Assembly: GCF_018991925.1 (NCBI RefSeq)
Contig: NW_024722158.1
Coordinates: 1,434,586-1,498,585, forward strand
Length of the DNA: 64,000 nucleotides
DNA from: Homarus americanus
Lineage: Eukaryota > Arthropoda > Malacostraca > Decapoda > Nephropidae
Reading direction: 5' to 3'
A program made the position numbers and the translations under genes. The notes under the pieces are model-generated. The model searched no databases and was not told the origin of the DNA. It saw only the letters and a list, made by a program, of their open reading frames with translations. This document shows, piece after piece, positions 41,675-54,442 of the stretch. Positions within the stretch are counted from its first letter, which is position 1. Every line of letters starts with the position of its first letter.

Positions 41675-42317
41675 GACCTGCTTCATCCACCTGACTCTCA
41701 ACTAGTATAAGCTCTCAATATACTTGTAAATAATAGTAAACTTTACCCTAGAGACTTATTTTTATGTATATTAGCACAGTTTATTTATTTATAATTTGTA
41801 GTTATTCTTATAATATTTCTGCTGTAGAAATCTATCTAATTTTGTTGATATTTAGTTTCCTAGAATTGTCATCTTGTAAGGGGCAGTACATGTATGGTGT
41901 TACAGTACAGTATATAGAACTGTGTGTGTACTGTTTGATATAGTATGACACATTCTCCTCCTCATTTTACCCTTATTAACAAGACCTGAGGGATATAGAA
42001 GTAAATCCATCGGTTACGCCTCCATCTGTGCATCTCCTGAGTCGTCCTCTTCTGAGTGCAGTGCAAACCTGATGTCTGACAAGGCTGTGTCTCGTGCTTC
42101 CTGATGCTCAACACTCTTAACAGTGACATGGGAAAAGTACCCGTAATTACTTTTAACCAGATCTGTTTCCCCGTTTTCCTTTGTTTAACTTACCTGTGGT
42201 CTGAAATATGATGCTTGTACCAAGATATAACTTTAGCATATTAATATACTAAAGTTATATCAAGGAATCATTAAAATTGTGAAAATAAAAAATAAAACAG
42301 AACCAGACAGATCTATC
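41675..42317 (+). other. ABCB10 3' flank / untranslated region
   Basis: AT-rich, no frame. ATAAAAAATAAAAC (42282-42297) is a candidate polyadenylation region; an inverted pair (ATAACTTTAGCATATTAATA / TATACTAAAGTTATAT) sits at 42227-42259. Confidence 0.4.
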
Positions 42318-45300
42318 TACACACGTCAGAAACTCGGGCAGTAAACACATCAGAAACTCAGGAAATAAACACATCAGAAACTGAGGCAGTAAACACATAA
42401 ACTGAGGCAGTAAACACATCAGAAACTGAGGCAGTAAACACATAAACTGAGGCAGTAAACACATAAACTGAGGCAGTAAACACATCAGAAACTCAGGAAA
42501 TAAACACATCAGAAACTGAGGTAAACACTGAAACTCGGTAAACACATCAAAACTTCGGGTAAACACATTGAAACTGAGGCAGTAAACACATCAGAAACTG
42601 AGGCAGTAAACACACTGAGAAACTTGAGACAACACATCAGAAACTCAGGAAATAAACACATCAGAAACTGGGGTAAACACATAAACTGAGGCAGTAAACA
42701 CATAAACTGAGGCAGAAACACATCAGAAACTGAGGCAGTAAACACATAAACTGAGGCAGTAAACACATCAATTAGAGTAAACACAAATAGAGGCAGTAAA
42801 CACATCAGAAACTGAGGCAGTAAACAATCAGAAACTCAGGAAATAAACACATCAGAAACGGGGCAGTAAACACATCAGAAACTCGGGCGTAAACACATCA
42901 GAAAACTGGCACAAACACATCAGAAACTGAGGCAGTAAACACATCAGAAACTGAGGTAAACACATCAGAAACTCGCAGAAACACATGAAACGGAATAAAC
43001 ACACATCAGAAACTGAGGCAGTAAACACATAAACTGAGGCAGTAAACACATCAAATCCTCGGACAAACACATCAGAAACTCGGACGGTAAACACATCAGA
43101 ACTCAGGAAATAAACACATCAGAAACTGAGGCAGTAAACACATAAACTGAGGCAGTAAACACATCAGAAACTGGGGCAGTAAACACATCAGAAACTCGCA
43201 GTTAAACACATCAGAACTGAGGCAGTAAAACATAAACTGAGACGGTAAACACATCAAAACCGAACAAAACACATCAGAAACTCCATAAACACACATCAGA
43301 AACTGAGGCAGTAAACACATCAGAAACTGAGGCAGTAAACACATCAAACCGGCAGTAAACACATCAGAAACTCGGCAATAACACATCAAAACTGAGGCAG
43401 TAAACACATCAGAAACTCGGGCAGTAAACACATCAAAACTCGGGCAGTAAACACATAAACTCGGCATAAACACACAGAAACTGAGGCGTAAACACATCAA
43501 AACTCGGACAGTAAACACATCAGAAACTCGCAGTAAACACATCAAAAACTCTGCGTAAACACATCAGAAACTCAGGCAGTAAACACATCAAAAACTCGGC
43601 AGTAAACACATCAGAAACTCGGGCGGTAAACACATCAGAAACTCGGACAAACACACTCAAAAACTCGGCAGTAAAACACATCAGAAACTCGGGTAGTAAA
43701 CACATCAAAACTCAGCAGTAAACACATCAGAAACTCAAGTAAACACATCAGAAACTCGGGCAGTAAACACATCAGAAACTCGGGTAAACACATCAAAAAC
43801 TCAGGCAAACACATCAGAAACTCGGCAATAAACACATCAGAAACTGAGGCAAAACACAAACCGAGAAACATAAACCGGGCAGTAAACACATCAAAAACTC
43901 GGGCAGTAAACACATCAGAAACTCGGCGGTCATAACGACATAGAAACACAATAAACACATCAGAAACTGAGGGAGTAAACACATCAAAAACTGGGCAGTA
44001 AACACATCAAAACTCGGGAGTAAACACATCAGAAATCTGCAAAACACATAAACTGGGCGGTAAACACATCAGAAACTCGGGCAGTAAACACATCAGAAAC
44101 TCGGCAGTAAACACATCAGAAACTCGGGTAAACACATCAAAACTCGGTGTAAACACATCAAAAACTGGGGCAGTAAACACACATCAGAAACTCGGCAGTA
44201 AACACATCAGAAACTGAGGCGGTAAACACATAAACTGAGGCGGTAAATACACAAACTGGAAACACATCAGAAACTGAGGCAGTAAACACATCAAAAACTC
44301 AGGATAAAACACATCAGAAACTGAGGCGGTAAACACATAAACTGAGACGGTAAACACATCAGAAACTCGGGCAGTAAACATCAGAAACTCAGGAAATAAC
44401 ACATCAGAAACTGAGGCAGTAAACACACATAAGCTGAGGGCTATTAAACCATAAAGAAACTGAGGCAGTAAGCTTATCATAAACTAGAGGCAGTAGCACA
44501 TCAAACTCAGACAGTAAACACATCAGAAACTGAGGGCGATAAACACATAAACTGAGGCAGTAAACACATCAGAAACTCCGGCGTAAACACATCAGAAACT
44601 CCGGGCAATAAACACATCAGAAACTAAGGACGGTAAACACATCGAAACTGAGACGGTAAACACTCAAAAACTGGCGGTAAACACATCAAAACTGGGCAAT
44701 AAACACATCAGAAACTGAGGCGGTAAACACATCAGAAACTGAGGCGGTAAACACATCAAAAACTCGGGCAGTAAACCACATCAAACTCGGGCAATAAACA
44801 CATCAGAAGCTAAGGCGGTAAACACATCAAAAACTTCGGACGATAAACACATCAAAACTCAGGCGGTAAACACATCAAAAACTCGGCGATAAGCCATCAA
44901 ACTCGGGCGATAAACACATCAAAAACTCGGGCAGTAAACACATCAGAAACTGCGGCGGTAAACCGTCAAAACTCAGACGATAAACCTAGAACTCGTAACA
45001 CATCAAAACTGAAGATAAACACATCAAAAACTTCAGACGATAAACATCAGAAACTCGGACGATAAACACATCAAACTCGGGCGATAAACACATCAAACTC
45101 GGACGATAAACACATCAAAAACTCGGGCGGTAAACACATCAGAAACTCGGGCAATAAACACATCAGAAACTAGAGACCAAACACATAAACTGAGACGATA
45201 AACACATAAACTCAGGCGGTAACACATCAAAAGCTCAGACGATAAACACATCGAAACTTCGAGACGATAAACACTAAAAAACTAGGCGATAAACACATAG

Positions 45301-46622
45301 AAACTCGGACAATAAACACATCAGAAACTCGAGACGTAAACACATCGAAAACTCGGGCGGTAAACACATCAAACTGGGCGATAAACACGGCATCGAAACT
45401 GAGACGATAAACACATCAGAAGAACTCGAGCGGTAAACACATCAAAAACTCGGGCAGTAAACACAGCATCAGAAACTCGGGCAATAAACTTACATCAGAA
45501 AACTCGGGCCGGTAAACACATAAAACTGGGGCGGTAAACACATCAAAAACTCAGACGTAAACACATCAAAACTCAGGGCGGTAAACACATCAGAAACTCA
45601 GACGATAAACACATCAAACTCAGACTGATAAACGCATCGAGCAAACTGGGGCAGTAAACGCACAGAAACTGAGACGATAAACACATCAAAAACTCGGACG
45701 GTAAACACAATCAAACTCGGGCGAAATAAACATCAGAAACTCGAGACGATAAACACATCAGAAACTGAGGCAGTAAACACATAAACTGAGGCCAGTAAAC
45801 ACATCAGAAACTCGGACGATAAACACATCAAAACTCAGGCGGTAAACATCAAAAACTTCAGACGGTAAACACATCAGAAACTGGGCAACAAACCACATCA
45901 GAAACTGAGGCGGTAAACACATAAACTGAAGGCAGTAAACACATCAAAAACTCGGGACGGTAAACACATCAGAAACTCGAGACGGTAAACACATAAAAAC
46001 TGGGGCATCGATTACATCAAGAAACTCAGACGGTAAACACATCAGAAACTCACAGACGATAAACACATCAAAAACTTCAGACGGTAACCATCAAAACTCG
46101 ACGATAAACATAGCTGGAATGATAAACACATCAAAAACTCGGACGGTAAACACATCGAAACTCGAACTGTAACATCAAAACTCGGGCGATAAACACATCA
46201 AAACTCAGTCATCAACACATCGAAACTGAAGCAGTAAACTTATAAACTGAGGCATGACTTATAAACAGGGCGATAAACATCAGAAACTCGAACGATAAAC
46301 ACATCAGAAACTCGGACAGTAAACACGCGTAAGAAACTAAGACGATAAACACATCAGAAACTCAGGCGGTAAACACATCAGAAACTCGGGCGGTAAACAC
46401 ATCAGAAACTCGGCAGTAAAACACATCAAAAACTCGGGCAGTAAACACATCAAAAACTCGGGCAGTAAACACATCAGAAACTCGGGCAGTAAACACATCA
46501 GAAACTCGGGCAGTAAACACATCAGAAACTCGGGCAGTAAACTCATCAGAAACTCGGGCAGTAAACACATCAGAAACTCGGGCAGTAAACACATCAGAAA
46601 CTCAGGCAGTCCAGTAAACATT
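42318..46622. repeat. 24-bp minisatellite, about 4.3 kb
   Basis: The unit is CATCAGAAACTGAGGCAGTA plus AACA, or with ACTCGGGCAGT. There are of the order of 180 units. The last 260 bases (46340-46610) are nearly perfect, while the inside has many missing or changed bases and GATAAACA variants (44.8-46.2 kb). Frames such as CLLPEFLM repeats are artefacts of a period divisible by three. Confidence 0.95.
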
Positions 46623-46824
46623 GATAACTGGGGCATATAAATTGTTTCTTATTTACAGTACTATACAGTAGTGTACAGTATTGTAACTGGCCAAACTCTC
46701 CTCTACTGTTTCACAATCTGCTTAGTTCTGCACTAAGTCTGTAATTTTGTATTATTTTGGAAGTGTAAGTATTTTGTACTCTTCTACATTATATTATATA
46801 ACATTTTGTAAAGTGTTAAGTAAG

Positions 46825-46856
<32 letters not shown>

Positions 46857-48462
46857 GTAATTTTTTTATGGAAATTTATATTTGATATTTTATTTACTAT
46901 AAGGATATATAATTCTTTCACAAAAAACTATATGTAGCGCACCAGTGGAAGGTTATCGGTGTTGGAGCCAATATACAAAACCACTGTACTATACTGTGTT
47001 CACCCCCAGCTAGCTACTTGTCTAGATCAAAGGCAGCTGATGATTGGTTGCGAGTTACCGGGTTAATTTACACGAGCAGGGGTCACAAAATAATGACAAA
47101 CTTCACAGATCTTTTTTTTTTTTTTACTCGTCTTCTTCACTTTAAGTTATCTACATTATCGAGGTGTTTAGCGTGTTAATTTTCACTTCTCCGGCATCAC
47201 ATACCATTCTAGATCAACTCTTAGTTGTTAATATAACTTATACAGTAATTTCAGAACTCTCTATAAAGAAAAGTAATTAATGAAGAACTCTGAATGAAGT
47301 CAAAATATCTCACTTGTTCACTGATATTGTCTGCTCTAGGTCCTGGTTGGGGAGCTGCTGTGAACCAAGTACAGTATAGGGAGTGTTGTGTTGTGTTCAT
47401 GTTTGAGGCTTGGGTTTCTCTCTTGTTTCCAATGCTTCTGTCTTCACCTGGGAACAACAAATAATTGTACTGTCATATAAGATTACAGTGATATAACCGA
47501 CTAGAATAACTCTCAGTTCATGACCATAGAGGTAGAGAGGAGCTAACTTCCACAACCATGTCAGTTGATCGGGGGGGAAAAAGTGAGTTTGTCATACTAT
47601 TAATTTGTGTTGCATCTTACAGTTTATGGATGCAGCTCCTTGCAGACATGATTGTGTGGGGCAACAATACATGACACTTCTGCTTTAACTAACTCAGCTT
47701 CAGGCAAGTCCTCCATGTATTAAGCCTCAATTTGGCAAAGTCTCCTCTACAGTTCAGCACCGATCTTACGGGGTTGTTGGCTGGACGCTGACTGTGGGAG
47801 CACTCCTGTGTTGCTCCATGACCAAATTTGCAAAACTTACTGAAAAGCTTGAGTTAGAGTCTGTGGTGTTGTATCAAAGGTTGGTGAGAATTTATTAGAT
47901 TTATGCAATTTTGTTTTTACTATATCAATATGTTTACTTATTTTATGTTGCTCTTTGTATCTCCAGTGAGTAGAGAGAATAAACTGTTATATGGATATAT
48001 TTTTTGGTTTATTATTAATATTTAAATAATTGGGTATATACTACAGTACTGTACAATAATAATAAATGCTGGAATGACTTTTCAAGAGTTTACAAGTTTG
48101 GTGGCTTGGCTTTGTGTCTCATTGTCTACTGTGCATTTTATATTGTTCTTACTGTGTGCTTCACCTTGTTTACAAACACTGACCTACCTTGTGTTGTCTC
48201 TGAAGTTCACCTTGTGGGGCACCAGCAATGTTCCAAGTTAAGAGTCATTGAAGGATTAAAGTGTTTCAGTTGAGAGGAAAGTGAACCACAAATATGAGTA
48301 AGATTGGGCGACCAAAGAAAGATTATACGGAAGAGGAAGACAACTCTTTCATACACATAGACATGTTGGTGTTCATGTTATGAGTTGGTCATCTCAACAA
48401 TGTAGACCTTTGATCAAACAACAGCAAACAGTCCAATGTATTTTCTATTATATACAGGACAG
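46623..48462. other. No gene recognised
   Basis: Includes a short TA run (46831-46856). At 48294 a short frame MSKIGRPKKDYTEEEDNSF has an AT-hook-like GRPKK but soon stops. Nothing else supported. Confidence 0.35.
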
Positions 48463-48800
48463 TAAAACCTCTATACATTGGACTTTTGTATAACAGAATT
48501 ATTATTTTTTTTTTTACTCTGTGGTGGTCCGGACTGCCCCTCTATTTATCGGAATTAAAAACAAAAAAGTCTGGAAAATCGTGCATCATTTCGGACGGTT
48601 TGTGCGTTCTAACATGCCTGAGTGTCACGTGCCTCAGTCTAAGTCCTTCATTCATACATATTACTGCCCCTCACTCACTACCTTCACTCATTTATATGAA
48701 CTTTAATGGTTTACAACAAACTTTTCATGTTGTGATGGTTTCCCCGACCCCATCAACGTCTAGTGTCTCTACACTAATATTACGTTTATATAGTTAATAT
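48463..48800. mobile_element. Tigger-like element start
   Basis: CAGTAAAACCTCTATACATT next to an A; similar to 36297. Inside, TCGGAATTAAAAACAAAAAA and no right end found. Confidence 0.45.
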
Positions 48801-49103
48801 TAAGTATAGTTTGAGAAATGAAAAGAACCAAGTACAGTACATTACCTGTACAGTATTGTTTAAGTTATAAATATAAAATGATTACTATCCAGTTTAAATT
48901 TTAAGTGGCAAACAGTTAACATACTGATCTGTAAAAGTACCTCAAACTAAATTGTACCTAAACATCGTAAGTGCGTCGTCTACTTCCACTATTGAGTCTA
49001 CCATCTCTAGCATCTAATATAGTAAATAAAAACACCTTTATAATTTGCATATATTTTGTTCTGTTTCACCCATAAACGATGGCTAGCGTTTTATATACGT
49101 AGA

Positions 49104-49946
49104 TTATATATTGTCTTCAATGGGGATACATACTTTTATCCTCTTCACCACTGATTGGGTCATTAACTGCTTGGGCGATCGGTCACGCCTCTTACTCACT
49201 GTTGGCGAGTACTGGGCATGCACCGGCTCCTGAATGTACCTGAACCCGCTCCAGTGTTGGTCAAGTCTTGTCTTGAAAGAGCTCACACTCGGTGCCGTCA
49301 CAACACTTTCTGGTAGATTGTTACAAGAGTTCACAACTCTCACTCCGAAAAAGTTTACCCTCACAAGTTTCTGGACTTGCGGCTTCTTCAACCTTGAGCT
49401 GTGACCCCTTGTGGGGTGAGCGTCCGCCAGCTCCAAGTAAGGACACTTGACTGAGTAGTGCCCCTTGAGATGCTTATACACCTTAATTAGGTCACCCCTT
49501 GCCCGTCTGAAGTATAAGCTAGGCAAGTTCAGGCGCTCCAATCTCTCAGGGTAGTTGAGGTGCTGAAGTGCAGGCACCAGTCTGGTGGCCCTCCTTTGAA
49601 CATTTTCAACCAACTGACAGTCCCTAGCATATCTCGGGGACCAGACGGGGTGGCAGTACTCAAGATGGGGAAGCACTTCACTCTTGAAGATTGTTACGAG
49701 GGACGGACAGTCTAGATATCTGAACGACCTTCTTATATGACCTAATAATATAGTTGCTTGATTCACCTTCTTCTCACAATGGTCTGAGTTCTTCAGCTCA
49801 TTGTCAACATACACACCCAGGTCCTTTTTGCATGCAGTTTCTTTGTTCTGTTGGGACATGTGATACGCCTCCTTACCGTTGGTACGCCCCAGGTGCAGCC
49901 TCTTACACTTCGTGAATTGAATCTCAGCAGCCATTTCTTCGACCAT
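49104..49946 (-). pseudogene. LINE family C, open C-terminal frame
   Basis: 280 open codons covering the thumb and C-terminal region after motif C. It is the longest LINE C-terminus in the window without breaks. The catalytic motifs lie in another frame, so it is not a complete enzyme. Confidence 0.85.
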
Positions 49947-50506
49947 TCTTGAAACTCACAGAGATCCTTCTGCAGCTCTTCACAATCCGCTTGGTTCTTA
50001 ATTTCCCGAAATAACTTGGTATCATCCACAAACATTTGTATGGAGGAGTGTACAGCTTCTGACATGTCATTTATGAAGCAAACAAACAACAGTGGGCCCA
50101 ATACACTGCCCTGTGGTACCTGGTTGTGACAGGTACACATGATGATTTTGTGCCATTAATCACCACACACTGCTTATGGTCATGGAGAAAGTCTCCGATC
50201 CATGCTAGGACACTTCCCTGAATCCCATACCCTTCCAGTTTAATTTTCAGCCTTTCATGGGGTACACTGTTGAAAACCTTGGCAAAATCTAGGTTTAAAT
50301 TGTTGATATTACCACCCCGTTCCAAAATATGGGTCCAAACATCTAGTACCTAGAGTAATTGTGTTAAACAGGAGCGCCCCGGCATAAAACCGTGTTCGCA
50401 ATCCTTTACAAGGTTGTTTCGTAGTAGATGTTCCATCACGGCATCTCTGATAATACTCTCAAGTACTTCACATTCTATGCTGGTCAGGCTCACTGGTCTA
50501 TAATAA
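49104..50506 (-). mobile_element. LINE family C, reverse transcriptase and C-terminal part
   Basis: The - strand encodes YRPVSLTSIECEVLE, EHGFMPGRSCLTQLL, NLDFAKVFNSVPHERL (motif A), [19 protein letters not shown] (motif B), FVDDTKLF (motif C, VDD instead of ADD), and a long C-terminal frame (49104-49946) with DLGVYVDNELK, HLEYCHPVWSPRY, VQRRATRLVPAL and RRARGDLIKVYKHLKG. Several frame breaks. The upstream part continues at 52115 beyond the CACTA-ended insertion. Confidence 0.88.
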
Positions 50507-52114
50507 CACTAGGCAACAAATTAAAAAAAGTTCCATAACATGGTTCAGAGCAGCTTCCTTTTGGTAATATTAAGGTGCTAATTTCAAATCTGGCAATAAA
50601 AATTTTCTGGCACGTAGAGTTTATTTGTTATATAAAAAAATTAAATCTTACAAATACAAAAACTGAAAAATACTATTTTTCCAGTTACTTTTTTCTTCGT
50701 CATCACTAAAATACAATAAAGAATGAAAACAATCATAAGAAGACACAAAAAGTATTACATTAGCCTCTGTATGGGCATTTGTTATTTTATTTCATCCTTT
50801 TATGTGTTGTATTGTCCTCCAATTGTAAAAACTAGTCCCCCATCTTCGCAGGATCCCAACTACCCTGGTACCTTTCCTCCATTCGTCTAATGTTGTGATG
50901 AAATCGCTTTCCCTGTTTATTGCTAATCACCCCCAGATTCTCAGGAAAGAAGTCCAAGTGCGAGTGTAGGGGGTGGACTTTCAGGGACATCCTGCATCCT
51001 AAGTTTTTGTAGTCTTTTACGAGTTCCTATATAGGTACAAGTTTTCTTCTTTTTTGTTTTCAAGAAACCCCTTGACTACAGATGTGAAGGATTTCCACGC
51101 AACTAACTCATTTTCATTTAGTTTGTTTTCAAAGTCGTCATCACGAAGTAACTTTCTTATCTGTGGGCCAACAAAGATACCGGTACCCTCTTTGACTTAG
51201 CATCACTGAGCTGTGGGAATTTTCTCCTCAAGAACACAAACCCATCACCTTGATTGTCCAAAGCCTTCACAAAACTCTTCATTAGTCCCAGATTAATGTG
51301 TAAAGGAGGTAGAAATACATCGTTTGGTTCTACCAAGGGAGTATATTTAATGTTGCCAGTCCTTTGTATTGTAGTGTTTTTCTGTTGCTCTGCTTTCAAA
51401 CTGCTTTCAAACTAAACTTGGAGGAATCTATAAAAGCCGCCATTCCTTTGGGTCATGTTTTTCTCCCAACTCTGACATCATTCCATCAGTACACACACAA
51501 GAGGGAATCCTGCATACTGTACAATGAAGATAATGTAATATTTATTTTCCTCAAAACAGAAATTCTTGTCTGCTTCGCTACCAAGTTCCATTCCTTCAGT
51601 CTTGTAGCTAAAAGTTCCACCTGATGTTTTGACAGACGGAGATCACATACAAGATCATTAAGTTCATTTTGTTCTAAAAGATGTGGTTCATTGGCAGTCT
51701 GGTCAATGAAAAGAGGATCATGGGATGATTCTGGGATTTCTACCTCAATTTCCTCATCTGAAGTTGAGAGGTCTTCCAAATTAGCCGGTGGTGTAGGTAT
51801 AGGGAGGCCTTCTCCGTGAGGAACGGGCCTTATTGCCGAAGGTACATTTGGATACTCATTTTGGTGAATTAACACAGCCTCGGCATTGTATTCTCTCCAT
51901 TCCCCTGTTCAGTATTGCTAACCTTGCATTTAATATACCCCTACCAACACAAGTACGTATCTTATATTCCTACACTACATAAACCCTGTACACATATATC
52001 ATAAAAATGTTACGCGACTGACATCTTTTATTGCCATATTTAAATTCAGCCCAAAATTAATAAAGTGCAGCATATTTGATCCAAGTTACCAAACCCTTGT
52101 CAACTACTGTAGTG
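50507..52114 (-). mobile_element. 1.6-kb element with CACTA...TAGTG ends inside LINE family C
   Basis: The LINE coding is cut between KGDRHSTNN and YRPVSLTS, which are adjacent in intact LINEs, so the insertion ends are known within a few bases. The left end is AATAACACTAGGCAACAAAT and the right end GTCAACTACTGTAGTGTTATT; AATAACACTA is repeated inverted. CACTA ends are the hallmark of the EnSpm/CACTA (CMC) group, but the inverted repeat is short and the target duplication unclear. It carries pieces of one protein family on the - strand. Confidence 0.65.
50820..51880 (-). pseudogene. Fragments of a widespread arthropod protein family of unknown function
   Basis: N-terminal piece at 51486-51875: acidic region, then LNDLVCDLRLSKHQVELLAT and LKEWNLVAKQTRIS. 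Next, about 51420-51480, the frame-shifted words WRLFIDSS and FSLKAV. Then a jump to 51157-51399: NDVFLPPLHINLGLMKSFVK and FPQLSDAKSK. Then, in broken frames to about 50850, GIFVGPQIRKLL, NENELVAWKSF, and HSHLDFF-like and RFHHNI-like words. From memory these words belong, in this order, to a family found in many copies in arthropods and cnidarians as uncharacterised proteins. The middle of the protein is missing, and stops and shifts make it a pseudogene. Confidence 0.65.
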
Positions 52115-53195
52115 TTATTCGTGGAGTGACGGTCGCCCTTCTTGAAGATAGGACTCATATAAGCCATTTTCCAATCACTGGGGACCTTTTAGCACTCTGG
52201 GATGCACCATGTCAGGGTCGGGACTCTTATGGACCTTTAGCTTTGACAGTTTATTTCTTATACCCTCTTCTGTTAACACAATGTGGGTCAGCGCTGTGTC
52301 GAACCGTCTGTCCTCAAATGCAGAAAGATTGTTCGTATCCTCTCTTGTGAACGCTGAGGAAAAGAAACTGTTCAACGCCTCTGCTTATCTTTGTCTGAAT
52401 CTGCGTAACTACCATCTTCAAGCCTCAGGTCTGATGCTCCTACTCACATTTCTAATATTGACTTTGCATAGCGGTAAAACACCTTTGGGTTTGACTTGAC
52501 TTAGCTTGCACAGTCAGGCTCTGGAACTCCTTTTCAGCCCTTCTACACGCTGCCATTGCTTGGTTCCTGGATCTGGCATACATCCTCCTGTCCTGCTCAT
52601 CGTTTGACCCAACCCACGTCTTAAATTTCTGGGTTTTCTTCTTAACTTTGTCGACCGCCGCATGGTTCATGTGTAGGGATCTCCTCGTATTCCTAGAAGC
52701 ACTGGGTTTGGTCTTGGGTATGTTTTTATCAATCAAATGGGTCACTTTACTAGTTATGATATTCAGCGTAGTGTCTGCATTCTTGTGCCTTAGTGAGTCA
52801 GGCCAGTTGATACCCCTCATCTCTTCCCTCATCCCATTGTAATTTCCCTTGTAATATTTGCACCTTGGCCTGGCCTTATCTTGAACTAGATAACAACATT
52901 ATATGGTGACTGGTGCCAACTGGGGCAAGGTGTTCCAGTTTTGTCACCATACCCTCCTCGTTTGTTATGATGAGGTTTAGTGGCTTGGGTGTTTGCTCCC
53001 CTCTGTAATGTGTCGGGTCTCTAACATGTTGGAACAGAAAATTATCTCTCAGAGTTTCTACAAAAAGAGTAGCAGGGTTATTCAAGTCATTTGGGGTGAA
53101 CTCGTTTCTCCAGTCTATGTTGCCATAGTTAAAATGCCCCATGATAAAGAGGTGGCGAGGGTTGAGCATCGCTGCGTTGTTTACCTCTTATCCTT
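52115..53195 (-). mobile_element. LINE family C, endonuclease and linker
   Basis: The - strand has the endonuclease end at 52876-53169: HLFIMGHFNYGNIDWR (GHFN where GDFN is normal), PLNLIITNEEGMV and LAPVGTSHHIM (SHH where SDH is normal); then the linker 52452-52832 with MYARSRNQAMAACRRAEKEF; then 52175-52375 with LTEEGIRNKLSKLKVHKSPD and HPRVLK. Two key acidic residues of the nuclease are replaced by His, so this copy is dead. 5' truncated near 53195. Confidence 0.85.
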
Positions 53196-53420
53196 AACTT
53201 AGACTGAGCAAACCTTACCATCCACACTGACTCACAAAGCTTCTCATCATTTCACTGTTTACACCAAGTTCAGAATCCTAAATAATGTTAGATCTTCCCT
53301 CTGTTCAATCTGTGATTCTGAAATTAATCTCATCAGAAATCCATCTAGAGATTTATTAGAATACATTCAAGCTGGTTGTAGTACATTACTGTACTCTGAA
53401 GAAACCACATCACAGTTCTA

Positions 53421-53823
53421 CAGTGAATTCTGTTAACGGAACAATTGGTGCAGAGCACTTCTGGGAATGAGAGATTTCCGGATAACGAGATGACTCCCTT
53501 AAAGCCGGAAAAAAATCTCTCATCCCTGGAACTTTCCAAAACTTTCCGGGTAATGGAAAAATGTTCTCGGAAGTTCTAGAAATTGCACATTACATCATCT
53601 CTCAAACCCGGAAAAAATCCCCCATCCCCAGAATTTTCCAAGTATTGGGAAAACTTTTTCTAAATTTTCCAGAAAATGTGCTCCTCAGAAAATCGTTCTC
53701 AAAGCTGGAATTTTCCGGAAAATTCCGGCTTTGGGAAATATTTTCTGAGAAAATTTCAATTCCGGCTATCAGAGAGTTCCGGGTTTGAGAGATTCTGACT
53801 AACGGAAATATTACTTGTACTGT
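53421..53823. mobile_element. Tigger-like MITE with CCGGAA-rich interior
   Basis: Left CAGTGAATTCTGTTAACGG, right TTCCGTTAGTCAGAATC (inverted) next to TACTGTA. Inside are repeated AAAGC(C/T)GGAA(A/T)TTTTCC and GGGAAAA stretches. A relative starts at 59459. Confidence 0.6.
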
Positions 53824-54058
53824 ACTTGTGGAGATTCATATTTCAGTATTCTAGTCCTGTAACCTTGACTTGTGTGTTTAATCCGATGTCTTCTTCACTG
53901 AGTGCCAGGAACATAATCAAAGAAGTAAGAGTTGGTAAAGGAAACAAGCTTTTATCAAAACATTATACTGTACTGCAGATATTGACCATTACTAATGATG
54001 ATTGATTACTTTAACAAATACGTATTGTAAAACCCAGACTCAGACTCGACTTACAGTA

Positions 54059-54363
54059 CAGGGGGTCCTCGACTTACGAACGTCTGCCGAGAAGAACGAG
54101 GTTAAACTTAAAATTTACAGTATTTTATTTACCTGATGACTTATTTTTTACTTTCATTTACTGTATTTTGTCATTCTATTTTTCCTTTTGTCTTAGGTAA
54201 GTGATTTTAGATGTATATAAGGACTTAAGACTATGATATAGTGGGATTTTAAACATTGTTCTGTAAATACAGTATGCACATAGCATGTGTTCCAACTTAC
54301 TTGCAAATATGACTCAAGAATTTCCTAAGGAACGGAACCCATTCATAACCCGGGGACCCCCTG
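54059..54363. mobile_element. Tigger-like MITE family T2, full length 305 bp
   Basis: Ends CAGGGGGTCCTCGACTTACG and (right) CCGGGGACCCCCTG with TA on both sides. A related, larger copy at 62045-62824 carries a SINE. Confidence 0.85.
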
Positions 54364-54442
54364 TACTGTACCAGGAACCAGGAAGACTAGTACAGGCGTC
54401 TCCATCTGTTACTGTACCACATGTTACAAATTTTAACTCCAT

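Noticed and set aside
42255..46636. Open frames with FLMCLLPEFL repeats resembling a membrane protein
   Set aside because: Products of the 24-bp array; the same bases read as FTARVSDV in another frame.
48294..48380. AT-hook protein start (GRPKK)
   Set aside because: The frame stops after about 30 codons and no splice donor of quality follows.
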